From positions 630,269,240-630,333,239 of the forward strand of contig NC_081415.1 of the NCBI RefSeq assembly GCF_030272615.1: a DNA stretch of 64,000 nt, read 5' to 3'. This stretch comes from Cryptomeria japonica (lineage: Eukaryota > Streptophyta > Pinopsida > Cupressales > Cupressaceae). The notes below the pieces were generated by a model. It had not been told where the DNA came from, searched no databases, and was given only the letters and a program-made list of their open reading frames with translations. Shown here piece after piece: positions 1-11,589 of this stretch (the stretch's first letter is position 1; each line of letters begins with the position of its first letter). The position numbers and the translations under genes are program-made.

Positions 1-40
1 ACAGCAAAAGCCATTAACAGATGGTGGTAGAACAACACAA

Positions 41-959
41 TGTTGGCAATTGACACTCATCCGGCTTAGTTGTGTTGTCATTGATGGAAACACACACCAT
101 TTTGGGTTGGTCACTTAACCAGTACTCATTGGTATACATTGTTTGTCAACCGGCACCAGCAGGAAGGGAAACCAGCAATCTAGGAACCGGTATATGAGGT
201 CGACATGGGAGATTCATCCGGCAGGTCTACAAGGCATCGGTCTTGAAGTTTAATGAATTTATTTTTGCTTAGGCTGACATGTAAATAAATTGTAATATCA
301 TTGTAAGCTGACATAAGGCATTTATTTTTTTGTTTTGGAAGGGTATGTAAGTCAGTCCGGTTTGGTTATTTTGGTAATGAGAAATAATGTAATGGGATAT
401 AGTGATGTGATGTTGTGTGAGCAATCTTGTTCGACAGAATGCGAATGTAATATTTTGTAGTCAATCTTGGATATTGGTTTAAAGGTTTGGGAAGCGAAGA
501 AAGATACTAGTAAGGAAAGACATAGTGTAAACCAATACAAACTGTGCTTTAATCGGAACTCATCCAGCATAGCAAATACACTCTCAAAGTTCAGAATTTT
601 GTTTGTAACTCCATATGTGGTGTTTGTAGTCAATGAGGCTCTTTTTGTGATGAGTAGTGTGCTCTAGGTTGTTGGCCTTCCTACATGTACAGGCCCCTAT
701 TGTAATATTTATTCATTTGGTCAGTGGATAGATATTGTGGGTCCCCAATCCCACTGTGGTTTTTCCTCTTTAAGTTTTTCCACGTATAAATCTTTGTGTT
801 ATGGTGTATGCTCTTGTGTTTGTTCCATTTCTGTTTGTTGTTATATTCTTTTATGGTTACCGGTTACTGAAATGCATTGTTAATAAGGTTGAAATTGATT
901 ATGCCTGCAAAAAACTTAATTCCCCCCCCCCCACCTCTTAGTGTTCTTGGATTCCAACA
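41..959 (+). repeat. 5' LTR of the outer pol-less retrotransposon
   Basis: Begins TGTTGG and ends CA, and aligns along its length with 37514-38416. It contains a C-run near 922-932 and a block around 665-695 (GGCCTTCCT, then CATGTACAGG) that also occurs in the LTR at 59260-60468. The short ORFs on both strands here are matched by shadows in the other LTR and I do not regard them as genes. Confidence 0.92.
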
Positions 960-960
960 A

Positions 961-973
961 TTGGTATCAGAGT
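961..973 (+). promoter_or_regulatory. Primer binding site, initiator-Met tRNA type
   Basis: TTGGTATCAGAGT directly follows the 5' LTR. TGGTATCAGAG is the usual plant primer site complementary to the 3' end of initiator-Met tRNA, which primes minus-strand synthesis in most copia elements. It fixes the LTR end at 959. Confidence 0.85.
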
Positions 974-1027
974 TTGGTGCCTTGGAGTAAGTCTAACAGC
1001 TTAAGGAAGATCCTGAATCTGGAATCC

Positions 1028-1709
1028 ATGGAGATGAGTCTATAGAAACAACTTGAAGTAGCACTTGAGGACTATGATGCTAAAAGGATGAAGAACTTGA
1101 AGTTTCAAGATGAATTGAACTCTGCAAAGGAATGCATTCTTACCCTGCAGGAGAGGTTGTCATCTGTTCAAGATAAAAGGAAGGTACTTTTGCAAAATCC
1201 AGATGATGAAGAGAAGGATGCCCTTAAGGAACAATGTCAGAAGTTGAGTTAGGAGAATGGTGTGATGAAGAATGAAATGCAAGCCATGACTATGAGGATG
1301 TCCAAGGAGATTGAAGACTGGAAGAAGAATGAAGAAAATCTTGGCAGATCTCTAAAAGATAGATCTGAGGAATGCATAAGGTTGTTGCATGAGAATGATG
1401 TGTTGAGAATTGAGTTGGTGCAATCATAGAGCAATGAGCAAGAGTTGGAAAGAATGATGTCAATCCTAAAAAGTGATGTGGATGATGCAATTGAATACAA
1501 AGAAAAGTTCAGGGTCAGTTTTGCAAGGCTTGATGAACTATTAAAGGGTCAAAGAGAAACTAAAGGTCTTGGATTTGAGCATGGAGAAAGCTCTGGTATT
1601 GCAAATTGGGAGAATCCACCTGACAACAGGAATCAGAATACACTGGTCAAGCAACCAAATGCACATAAATTTAATGGTAGATGCTTTGTTTGTAATAAGT
1701 TTGGTCATA
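1028..1709 (+). pseudogene. gag, N-terminal coiled-coil part, interrupted in its first zinc knuckle
   Basis: The ATG at 1028 opens a frame that runs to the insertion point at 1709 without a frameshift but with three in-frame TAG codons, each at a position where CAG (Gln) would fit. The product is highly charged, with heptad-like Leu/Met spacing over about 150 residues, suggesting a long coiled coil. It then has a hydrophilic stretch ending in CFVCNKFGH, the first half of a CX2CX4HX4C zinc knuckle. The rest of that knuckle resumes in the correct frame at 33201, after the giant transposon and one copy of the CATA duplication. The usual plant gag N-terminal domain is not recognisable. Capsid-like role is inferred from position and zinc knuckles. 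Confidence 0.75.
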
Positions 1710-1758
1710 GGGTAAGTGCACCAAGATGGTGAACAAAAAGAGGGGTATAAGTGGCCAC
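1710..1758 (+). repeat. Left terminal inverted repeat of the giant transposon
   Basis: The first 30 bases are a perfect inverted match to the right end. The match then resumes as AGTGGCCAC at 1750-1758 after a ten-base insertion relative to the right end. CATA at 1706-1709 is the left duplication. Confidence 0.92.
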
Positions 1759-2589
1759 TATTTTTTCTTTTTTCTTTTTTTTTTTTTCTAAAAACAGGTA
1801 AACCTGAACTTCAAAGAGCTATTTGAAGGTCATGCACTCAAAACTACGAGTTGAGAAAAGAATAAGAATTGTATTACTCTGAATCTAGTTTCTAAACTAC
1901 TAATTTTTTTTAAAATTGGATAAGATTAAGAGGGTCAAACCTTTCACGCACGAAAAATTGTTCCTAATTTTTTCAGAAAAATATAACATAGTTATTTTCG
2001 TGCGCTGCACAAAATATATAGTTAGACTTAGTATTTTGCAAAACCCTTTGGTAGGATGATAGGTAAAAGTGAGATCTAGAATTTGTGTATTTTTTTGTAA
2101 TTTTCCATTGAATATTTGATTTTTAATGATTTTTGGAAGTGACCGCATCCTAAAAATTTGGTACCTGTTTGTGCGCTGGGCATAACTTGCATCAAAATAA
2201 TCAAAAATGCAATTTTTTTTTAGAAGTGTATAGAATATAGTGTAGAAAAATAATATATAATTTATTTTGAATTTGGTCAAGTATATCAAAAGTTATTAAA
2301 AAAATGGTAGACATATGTCTGTGAGGACTGTCAAGGCACTAATAAAGAAAATTAAAGTTTACTATGCTAATGTTGTCCAAAAATATAAAAAATTATATGG
2401 TCAAAAAACCAAGAAGATGTGTGAGATTATGATGGTAATTTTAAAGATACCCACTTGATCATTTGTAAACTTGATGATGATGAAGTCAAGAAATCATGGT
2501 GGAGGATGAAAAAATGTGTAAAGGAACATAAAAGGGGGGGAAATGGGCTTGCAAGCCTTAGGGTCATTTTCCAACCCTCTTACCAAGCC
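1759..2589. other. AT-rich left subterminal region without a gene
   Basis: AT-rich sequence between the left TIR and the first subterminal palindrome. The minus-strand ORF over 1900-2289 has no recognisable motif and AT-biased composition, so I do not call it. Confidence 0.5.
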
Positions 2590-2760
2590 AAAACCCGCAC
2601 GGGTTTTGAAAAACCAAAAGTACTATTCACAGTTCTAAATAACCCGTACGTGTTATGTAAAACTAGAAAAAAAAAATTGTTTCACAAAACCCATACGGGT
2701 TATGAAGAACTAAAAACATTTTTTTTTGTTTCACAAAACTCGTATGGGTTATGAAGACAT
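2590..2760. repeat. Left outer cluster of subterminal ACCCGTACGGGT palindromes
   Basis: Four copies of a degenerate palindrome (consensus about AAAACCCRTACGGGTTATG) start near 2591, 2638, 2687 and 2736, spaced about 47-50 bp. The spacing and terminal position are what one expects of transposase binding sites in TIR transposons; the binding role is inference. The same motif recurs at 4324-4445 and near the right end. Confidence 0.75.
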
Positions 2761-2814
2761 AATAATGTATGCTTGTAAACTTAGCATTTACTACACATTT
2801 TTTAGACATACCTA

Positions 2815-2914
2815 GACAATATGTGTTTATGTATGTATATATGCATATCTATAGTTATATATACATATATTTATATAGATATATGTATATATGTTTGTAT
2901 ACATACATGTATCT
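2815..2914. repeat. Alternating purine-pyrimidine (TATATATG/TATGTATA) tract
   Basis: About 100 bases of imperfect TATGTATA/TATATATG repeats immediately before the CT tract. It is a simple-sequence region, and the ORF across it (Tyr/Ile-rich) is a translation of the repeat. Confidence 0.7.
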
Positions 2915-3574
2915 CTTCTTTTCCTCTCTCTCTCGTCTTACTTCCCCCATCATTGTCTTTGTCTATTCTGAGCCCTAATTATCTTCCTTGAGTTCTATCT
3001 CATCTCTCCCCCCTCACACTTCTCTCTTTTTCGATTCTCTCACCCTTTTCTCCTTCTTGTTCTCTCTCTACCTCATGTCTCTCACCCTCTCCTCCTCCTA
3101 CTCTCTCTCTCACTCATTATCCTATCCTATTCTCACCCTCTCCCCCTTTTGTTATCTTAAATCTCTCTTTCTCTCCCTCTCTCTCTCTCCTATACTCTCT
3201 CTCTCCCTCCTCTCCCTCCCCCTTTCGTTATCTTAAATCTCTCTTTCTCTCCCTCTCTCTCTCTCTCCTATACTCTCTCTCTCCCTCTCCCTCTCTTTAT
3301 CCTATTCTCCCCATCTCTGCCCTCTCTCTCTCTCCCTCTCTCCCAATTTCTCCTCTCTCTCTCTCTCTCTCTTCTTTTCCCAATCTCCCTCTCTTCATAT
3401 CCCCTATTCTCTCTCTTACCTCTCTCTCTCTCTCCTTCCTTTTCCCAATCTCCCTCTCTCCCCCTCTCTCCCTCTCATTTTTCCTAATCTCCCTCTCTCT
3501 CCCTCTCCCCCTCTCCTTTTCCCAATCTCCCTCTCTCCCACTCCTTTTCCCAATCACCCTCTCTTCCTATCCCC

Positions 3575-3613
<39 letters not shown>

Positions 3614-3784
3614 TTTCCCAATCTCCCTCCCTCTCTCCATCCCCCCTCTCTCCTTCTCCCTCTCTCTCCCTCCCTCTCTCCCTCTCCCCCTCTCCTTTTC
3701 CCAATCTCCCTCCCTCTCCCTCTCCCCCTCTCCTTTCCCCAATCTCCCTCTCCTTTTCCCTCTTTCCCAATTTCTCCTCTATCT

Positions 3785-3827
<43 letters not shown>

Positions 3828-3968
3828 TCTCAATCTCCCTCTCTCTCCCTCCCCCTCTCTTTCCCCCAATCTCCCTCTCTTTATCCTATTCTTCCCATCT
3901 CCATCCTCCCTCTCCCTCTCCCTCTCCCTCTCTCCCAATTTCTCCTCTCTCTCTCTCTCTCTCTCTCC

Positions 3969-4023
<55 letters not shown>

Positions 4024-4316
4024 TTTCCCAATATCCCTCTCTCCCTCTCCCTCTCCCCCTCTCCTTTTCCCTCCCTCTCCCTCTCTTAGTCTCCCCCTCT
4101 CCTTTTCCCAATCTCGCTTTCTCTCCCTCTCCCCCTATCCCCCTCTCCTTTCCCCAATCTCCCTCTCTCTCTCTCTTTCCCTCTCCCCCTCTCCCTCTCC
4201 CTCTCCCCCTCTCCTTTTCCCAATCTCGCTCTCTCCCTCTCCCTCCCTCTCTCTCTCTCTCTCCCCCTCTCCTTTTCCCAATCTCCCTCTCTATCCCTCT
4301 CCCCCTCTCCTTTTCC
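2915..4316. repeat. 1.4 kb polypyrimidine (CT/CCT) tract
   Basis: Almost pure C and T on the + strand, built from (CT)n, CCCTCTC and an irregular longer unit containing CCTTTTCCCAATCTCCCTCT that recurs many times. Extreme strand asymmetry of this length can form triplex (H-DNA) structures. It splits the left subterminal palindrome cluster in two. The long Arg/Glu/Gly-repeat ORFs on - and the Ser/Leu-rich ORFs on + are artefacts of the repeat. Confidence 0.93.
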
Positions 4317-4319
4317 TAG

Positions 4320-4450
4320 TTCTACATAGCCCGTACGAATTATGTAGAACTAAGACCAAAACTTCTAGTTCTGCATAACCCATACGGGTTATGAGAAATT
4401 GTGAACGTTGACATATAAGGTTTCCATAACCCGTACGGGTTATGGGAAAA
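4320..4450. repeat. Left inner cluster of subterminal palindromes
   Basis: Three copies, at 4324-4345, 4374-4393 and 4423-4445. The last is close to a perfect palindrome centred on CCCGTACGGG with flanking CATAA/TTATG arms. They lie just upstream of a TATA-like box. Confidence 0.75.
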
Positions 4451-4452
4451 TC

Positions 4453-4460
4453 TTTATATA
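4453..4460 (+). promoter_or_regulatory. Possible TATA box of the transposase gene
   Basis: TTTATATA eight bases after the last subterminal palindrome, pointing into the element toward the transposase. The leader or first exon would run from about 4490 to the gypsy insertion at 4618 and resume at 22882. Placement is inferred from motif and context only. Confidence 0.35.
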
Positions 4461-4618
4461 TTTTAGTCCCAATGGCCTAAAAACTAGCATTGCAAGTTGT
4501 TTGAAGACCCCACTGCTTTTGCACATGATTTTATGAGATAGTAACAGTCAGGTTTTCATATTCTTTTGTCACTTTTGCTTTGGAATGATTGATTTTGAAG
4601 TTATTTTATAATTGTTAC

Positions 4619-6027
4619 TGTAGTCACATAAATCTGTCCATTTTAATTAAATGAATATTTGCTATTTATTTGATTAAAATCCCACTAGCCATCAGTTAAT
4701 TAAATTAACATTAAATTAATTCATCTTCAAAACATTCTCCTATTAATTAAATAAATTATTCAATTTATTTTAATTAATTCATTAAACCAAATTCACAATC
4801 AATTAAATGAATAAATCCTATTTATTTAATTTAACCCACTTTCTTCTTTTAAATAAGTTAAATAAAACATTTATTTAAATCATTAAATCCCCCCCACTTG
4901 CATTTTCCTACAAATGCAAGTTGCAACCACAAGTTGAAATAAATTAATTTTATTTTAATTAAAATCCTATTTTCCCTCACCCACCAAATCCACTTGCACT
5001 CCTAAACCCTCTTCTAGATTCTTCTAACCCCTTCCTAATTAGCCTAATCCATCTCCTAATTATTGTCACATTCCTAAGCAACTTGGAGTCACTTCTCAAA
5101 GACTTCAAAGTCTTTGAAAAGCATTAAATGCTTTGTGTGTTCAACAAATTTACCTCTAAAGTCTTCCAAACCACTTATGGCTCTTACATGACCATTTATG
5201 GTTAACCCCTAACTCAACCCTCATGTAACTCATGTGTCTCCTCAAACATTTATTGCTTTGACCATGGTTATCCCTTTAACCTTTGCACAAGAGTTTATCC
5301 ATTGGATAAAAGCATTATTCTTTGAATAATGAATTTATTCACTCAACCCAACCTTGACTTTAACTCCCAAGTTAACCCTCAGGTCATGTCAAGCATTTAA
5401 TGCTTATTCCCTCTCCTCTCAACTCATCTCATGTTGACACTTGTCATCCTGGGATTGGGTTGAAAGCCCTCACATGGATTGAATATCATTCAATCTCAAC
5501 CATCCATTACTCCATTTTTCCTATAAATAGAGCTCATTTCTTCATAATCTAGATCCTGAAAACTTGTATGCATTTAATCTATATTCAATTTTAGAGAGCA
5601 TTTTAGCCTAAAATCACTAATATATTTTCATTTTGGACTAAAATAAATCTTAGTTCATTTCATAGCATCTCATATTTAGCTTGTTTTTACACTTGCATAG
5701 CATAAGTTTAAAAGCATTTTCAATCTTGAATCTCCATAAGACATCCATAGTGCAAAAAGCTGCTGAGAGCTACACTAATTTGGAACTTGGAGAGGAGAGG
5801 AATAAGGGAGAAGGAGCTAAGAGCATGGTAGAAGGCATTTGGAGATGCCTTCTTGTATTTTCTTCCATAGTTAAATATTTCATCATGTTTTTAGTGTCTC
5901 TTTTGGTATGCCTACTTAGACTTGTTTTTGGTTGATTAACACTAACGTTTGTCTTTGTTTCTTGTGTTTTTGTGTCTTATACGACCACAGATTTTAGTCT
6001 AACATTGTCTCACTTTGCAGAGCATCA
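4619..6027 (+). repeat. 5' LTR of the Tat element
   Basis: 1,409 bp. Relative to the 3' LTR it has an extra AT-rich block near 4782-4887, and it lacks a roughly 30-base segment seen near 22320-22355. U3 is AT-rich with many TTAATTAA-type motifs. A TATAAATA box lies at 5523-5530. An 84-codon reading frame (5681-5935) is open in both LTRs, but the changes between copies are mostly amino-acid-changing, which argues against selection on it. Confidence 0.93.
5523..5530 (+). promoter_or_regulatory. TATA box in the 5' LTR of the Tat element
   Basis: TATAAATA in the context CCTATAAATAGAGCTC, identical at 22376-22383 in the 3' LTR. It should place the transcript start near 5555. Confidence 0.7.
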
Positions 6028-6028
6028 T

Positions 6029-6048
6029 TTGGTGAACCCGACGTGAAT
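6029..6048 (+). promoter_or_regulatory. Primer binding site candidate of the Tat element
   Basis: TTGGTGAACCCGACGTGAAT begins two bases after the LTR end, and the TGG start fits pairing with a tRNA CCA end. I cannot name the tRNA from memory with certainty. Confidence 0.55.
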
Positions 6049-6104
6049 CCAACAACAACTTTTTTTTAGACAAACTAACTTTTTGACTATTTTACTTGAC
6101 ACAC

Positions 6105-6345
6105 AGGTCGCGCTTTGGCGCTGTTGTTCACGCTTTAGCGCTATTGTTTTTGGTCTTCTAGTGCTTTTGTTTTTACAATAGCGCTATTGTCCAAAAATTA
6201 GCGCTTTTGTTAATATTATAGTGCTATTGTTCATTAGTTAGTGCTTTTGTTTTGGAATTAGCGCTTTTGTTTTTACTTTAATGCGTTTATGTTAAGTAGC
6301 GCTTTTGTTTTCACACAGAGTAACGCTATTTTAACAGAACGCTAT
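6105..6345 (+). repeat. GCGCTATTGT/GCGCTTTTGT leader repeats
   Basis: About ten to twelve irregular copies of a 17-22 bp unit with core (T)AGCGCT(A/T)TTGTTTT directly downstream of the primer site. The reverse-complement core (ACAATAGCGCTAAA) is repeated at 20755-20985, at the other end of the internal region. Confidence 0.8.
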
Positions 6346-6474
6346 AAAAAAGGCCTTGTAACCGATAAAATTAATTTTCTTAGGCTTGTGGAAGCCCACC
6401 ATATGTTCGGATTTTGCTAACTTTTTCGTTTCATGTACAGGTTTTAAAACTAACCCTTTTTGTTACTTAAGATC

Positions 6475-6780
6475 AAATTTTCATTTGGTGTTTTTAAAAC
6501 TTACAAAACAAATTTTTGTATTTTATGCAAGTTAAAAACAAAACTCAAACACTCCATTTTGGTGCTTAAAATCAATCAAAATCTTCATTTGGTGCTCTAA
6601 AATTTACAAACACAATTTTATTTACTTGCAAATTAGGAAACAATTCTTCAGTTGGTGCTCTAAAATTCACAACACAACTTTATTTCTTGCAAGTTAGGAT
6701 TCACTTTTATTTGGTGCTTAAAACAAGACAAGACAAATCTCATTTCTTGCATCAAATTTAAGAAAATTCACAATCAACAC
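6475..6780 (+). repeat. ~75 bp leader repeats (TTTGGTGCTCTAAAA type)
   Basis: Four to five degenerate tandem units, each with a TTGGTGCT(C/T)(A/T)AAAA core, an ACAAA-rich middle and TTGCAAGTTAGG. They are part of the long untranslated leader of the Tat element. Confidence 0.65.
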
Positions 6781-8812
6781 TTCAATTTTTGTCCAAATAA
6801 AAAGAACAATCAACTTGTCTCATTTTGCAAAACGATTTACTTCATGCATACGGGTTTCAATTTCTGTAGACCAAGATTTCAAATTCCTAGTTTACTCAAA
6901 CATATTGCCTTTGAAGTTAAAAATAACATCATGGTTGTTGGAGAAACATCTCCAAATAGATAGAACATCATTGCAATGACAACTTAAAAAGAACAAGTGT
7001 ATTTTGTGTTTGGCACATTTGTGCAAAAGAGTTTGTCGAGTGGTCCTACTTCTAACACACACTATCCTCTCCCTTGGCTTTCGTGGTCCTAGGTGCAAGA
7101 GAAAAGTGTTAGTAACACTCAAAATTTTATCTTTTTAAGAGAGGCCTGCCAAGAGACACATCACTCTTGGGAACGATCTTGCGCGGTAAATCCTTCGAGC
7201 CGCTATAGAAATCAGGTGAGAGCGAAAGCTGTAGCCTTGGGTATAGTTGTTCCTACAGTGTAACTTACCGAAAGGACAAATGGGCCCCACTACAAGTTAC
7301 AAGGCTCTTAAGTGAGTCACTACAAAATAAACTTATGCCCAAAAACATCAAAAATTGCTAAACACCTTTAAGTAGTAGCCCACCCATTCTATTGATTGAG
7401 GATATTTGTGATAAATTCAGTGCAAGAGCATAGAAGGTTTTGCTCCCAAGATACTCACCATACATATTTCCTTGATTAGAAACATAGCCTTTTGAAAGGT
7501 TACTTATAGCCCAATAAAAGTGGTGACTCCCCCATCATAGGGATCATCTATTTGTTATGCTCGCACGAGACTTAGTATATCACATCCTTACCTACCATGG
7601 CGGGATTCATAAGGTATGTAGTACCAAAGTCGAAGAAATATCAAGATGTGGGCTGAAATTATTGCAACTGGCCATTTGACCTTAGGGATAAAGAGTGTTT
7701 GAAGTGTTTTTCATTTTTGAGTCAAGACCAGTGCAAATTGAGCTGACTTTAGGCTTTGGAAAAACACATAAAATACATTTGAAGGAAAGGGTCATAAAAA
7801 GTTCAAAAGATTGTGTTAATCTAGACCCATACTTACTTGTGCCTTTTGAGGCAACATTCTTGTGTTTGTGTGTTTGCTTTGTTTTCTTGTCAAAGAAACA
7901 TCATAAACCCAAATCAAAACAAGTATTAATCCAACACAAACATATTCAAAAACACCAAACAATCAAAAGAGCAACAATCAAAAGTATCAAAGTATATGAC
8001 CATTCTTCACATCTTGAGAAAGAAGAATCTTCATCAACACATCAACTTGAAGAAAAAACCATTGAGCTCAAAGGATTTTATCAAAAGGAGGAAATTCCTC
8101 TATCTTAATAGACAAATCTTTGTCTCTCATAGAGATTTTTTATGTCACATGCGTCTTTACCTTCAAGGGAAATCAAACGAGTTTGATCAAGAGTGATTAA
8201 ACCGCAAAGCTTTTACTCAATATCGAGCTTTGAGTTATCATCAAAATAAAGGAGGTAAGATCAATCCTGCCTTCTTTCCAAATATTTGTATCTCATATAA
8301 CTCAGCTAGGGAAGAACCACCAACCCCTGAACAAGAAGAGGAAGAGTTTGTTCCTTTTGTAACACAAAGTTTCTATTGAAGTTCACATCTCATCCATTTT
8401 CATATTCACATCTCATCAAATCCATTCCAACTCTCAAAACATCAAAAGGTCTTTGTCCTAAGTTCTATTTTGATATTGCTTGAATCAAACATAATACATC
8501 ACTTTTAGAGTGTCTCTACATCTAGAATAAACTCATCCTAAGAGGCATTTCTACGCAGGTTAAAACTAGTCTATGAGTGAATCCTCTCATTACTAGGTCG
8601 TTGAGTCTGTAATACATCTTAGATTTCTCTAAACCTTATCACATCAAACATTGTCAATCAAACACAACAAGCAATTCAAGGAAGAATTTTGGTAGCATCT
8701 ACCTTTAGTGCTAGGGATCTGTATTCAAATCACTTCACCAAACATCAATCTTTCATTCCATCATCAATTCATCATCATTTTCATCAAACTTCAACAAAAA
8801 CTTATAAACAAA
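6781..8812 (+). other. Long untranslated leader of the Tat element
   Basis: About 2 kb between the leader repeats and the gag ATG. Several short frames occur (for example 7695-8108) without recognisable motifs. Some Ogre-type Tat elements carry an extra ORF upstream of gag, but nothing here is convincing. Long structured leaders are normal in this lineage. Confidence 0.5.
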
Positions 8813-10723
8813 ATGGCTCATACCAGGTCCAGGTCTAGACAACAAAAAATTGAAGAGGAAGAGGAGGAAAATATCAATGAATTCCAAGAAGCCCTTGGGG
8901 GAAACGTAAATGATGACAATCCAAGTACTCCTATTCCTACGACAATAGAAAGGGCACAACACAACCCTCTCTTTAATCGACTGTTTGATGAAATACTCAG
9001 GAGCAATGTCGATGCTCACTTTTTAAGACTTGCTCAAGAGGGAGCCAAACTACCCTCTGACTTTGATGTTGCACAACTAAGGCAAGCATCAGAATGCCAA
9101 AGTCACAATAAGGATGAAAGAGGTCAAGATCATATCAGATATAACCTTCATCAAGGTAATCCCCCACCTCCTCCTCCTCCAAATGAAATAGACATGTTGC
9201 GGCAACAAGTCAAAAACCTCGCCCAACAACTTCATAGTGTAAAAACTAATCAATTTTTACTCAATGACATTTATCCCTATCCTTTTTATAGGAATATTCA
9301 TATGCCACCTTTTCCACGAGGGTTTGAAACACCCAAGTTTGAAAAGTATAGAGGAAAAGGAGATCCTCATGATTATGTTAGAGAATTCCATTCAGCTTGC
9401 CTCGAAGTGGCATATGAGGACACATACCTAATGCAACTTTTTCCCCAAAGCTTGGGAGGAACAACCACATCATGGTTTTCCTAATTACCGAGTGGCATTA
9501 GGACATTTGAAGAACTTGTCCAGAAGTTCCTGGCACATTACTCACACAACATTGAATGTGATATCACAATGGCTGATCTATGTAACACTAAAAAACAACC
9601 AAGTGAGCTATTTTCAGTCTTTCAGCAATGATAGTGTCAAATGTCTAGCAGACGTTCTCTTTAGTTACCTGAACAAGAACTAGTGGAAATATTTATTTCC
9701 AACTTAAATGAGGAAATGGAATTTCACCTAGACGTCAAAGACATAGACTCTTTCAATGACATGATCACAAAAGGTTTAAAATGTGAACGGGCTCTCATCA
9801 AAAAAGGGCTTATCAAAATATATAATGAACCAAAGGATGGCCCTCGCCCATGCTTCAATAGTGATAAGCCTAACTTCTGGAACAAAAATAAAAACGTCAT
9901 CAATGACGGGGTTGTGGATGCAAGAACTATCAAAAGTGCACAACCTGTGGTCCGATTTGCAGGACAGAACCCCCCACCCAAGAATAACACAGTTGCTCCT
10001 CCAAATCAAGGACGCAATGTCTCTCAAGAGGAACCCAGACAACATCAACAAAATTTTAAACCAAAATGAACATACACTCCCTTAGGGGAACCCATCGAAG
10101 CAGTGTTACGTCAGTTGGTTTCTCAAAATCTGGTGATCTTACCCAAAACATCAAATTATGAACCTCAAGTCAAACCTTGATGGTGGAGGGATACTGAACA
10201 TTGAGATTTCCATCAAGGGAAAGGACATAATACAAGCAATTGTCATAGATTGAAAGATCTTATTCAGGATCTTATTGACCGAGGTGAAATCAAAATCAAA
10301 GAACATGACCCAAAAAAAACAAACAATGATCATCTTATGTTCAAAAATCCATTTCCATCCCAAGTTCAAAGGGGTCCTTCCACTTCAAGGAGAAACACAA
10401 ATAACACTGATTATACGCAAGCCGCATATAATTACACTGTGAATCACCTATATGATGCTAGTGAACAAATTACAACTATTACCATAAAAAATACTAACTC
10501 CACTTGCAATGTTGTTACATGTCACGACAAGATTACCATAAAAGCAGCTCCATAAGGCACCCCATCTATCCCAAAGTAGTATAACTTTGTGGAATAGTTA
10601 GATAAAATGCCCGCACTGATATCTATCTTAGAGCTATTGTGTCTATCTCCATCTCATAAAACAATCTTGGATCAAGCTCTCTAAGAGGCGTCAGTCCTTG
10701 GAAACCTAAATACAGATCAGTTC
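8813..10723 (+). pseudogene. gag: Tat gag
   Basis: ATG at 8813 (MAHTRSRSRQQK) with an acidic run after the basic N-terminus. A Pro-rich linker near residue 115 precedes the retrotransposon gag core (PRGFETPKFEKYRGKGDP, from about 9315). The core continues past a stop at 9482 in the same frame with EELVQKFLAHYSHNI. The C-terminal part has the CX2H...GHNTSNCHRLKDLI motif typical of Tat gag near 10195-10265, with its first Cys codon mutated to TGA. The frame is unbroken by shifts from 8813 into the protease but contains TAA, TGA and TAG stops, so no full-length protein can be made. The product would form the virus-like particle shell. Confidence 0.85.
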
Positions 10724-11200
10724 CAAGCTATGGTTGGAAACCTAAGATCATCACCTTGTCTCACTTTCTCTGAAAGTGACAACTCATCCTTCCAGCAACC
10801 TCACAATTCCTCACTCCATATTGAAGGGTTTATCAACCAACATAGGATCAAGCGAGTCTTGATCGACAATGGAGCAAGCATGAATATCTGTACACTAAAA
10901 TTGGTCTCAGCATTGGGATATGCAATTGAATCAGTGGATCCCCACAAAAAGATAACAATCAAATCCTATGATGATGCAGAGTGTTCATCCAAAGGAGTTG
11001 TTGTGCTACCAATCTGAGTAAGCCCTGTGGTGAAACACATCATCTATCAAGTTCTCAACCTTCCTCTTCCATACAATTTATTGTTAGGAAGACCTTCGAT
11101 ACATGCCATGCAAGTTGTTCCATCCACCTACCATTAGTGTATCAAGTTCCTGCATAATGGTGTAGAAATCACAATCCTGGGTGATGCAAACCCCTTTGCA
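10724..11200 (+). pseudogene. Tat aspartic protease domain
   Basis: Same frame as gag. The catalytic motif IDNGAS is at 10862-10879, followed by MNICTLKLVSALGY. The LLGRP-S-IHAM motif that closes retropepsin domains of this lineage lies near 11079-11110, with one TAG after STYH. It processes the gag-pol polyprotein in the particle. A TGA at about 11015 and a frameshift somewhere between here and the G-patch-like segment break it. Confidence 0.8.
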
Positions 11201-11589
11201 TATTGTCATAATATAAGTCATCAACCAGAGATTACCATTCACAACAACAGAGAAGCCATCTCATCCACTTCATATGTAAGTCCAGCCTCTCTTTCTAGTT
11301 CAAACACCACTATACCCAAGCAAGAGAAGCTCAAGATGAAAATAGCAGAGAAAGGTCCTGGGGAGTACAATTTGAGCCAACTCTTTTGTGTGGGACAAAT
11401 GCCTACTTCTCCTAGAACTCATGGTAAACCTCAATGGTTACTTCAACGCCACTGGTCAAGCTAGCATGTACTTTGACACCTTTCATCCTTGGAAAGAGTC
11501 AAGAAGAAGAAACCAAAGATTAGGACTTAGCAGAATGGATCTATAAAGATCCCATCACCACAAACATTCCACAAGATGAGCTTCCCATA

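Noticed and set aside
352-667. ORFs on both strands in the outer LTR, similar at 37796-38141
   Set aside because: They are opposite-strand shadows inside an LTR and are recovered only because the LTR is duplicated.
3297-4111. Long Arg/Glu/Gly-rich ORFs on the minus strand and Ser/Leu ORFs on the plus strand
   Set aside because: They are direct translations of the CT/CCT simple repeat and carry no independent coding signal.
5681-5935. 84-codon ORF with a hydrophobic C-terminus in the Tat LTR, also open at 22547-22789
   Set aside because: Differences between the two LTR copies are mostly amino-acid-changing, so the frame shows no sign of selection; probably chance in R-U5.
7695-8108. 137-codon ORF in the Tat leader
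   Set aside because: No motif, biased composition, and overlapping alternatives; an Ogre-like upstream ORF could not be supported.
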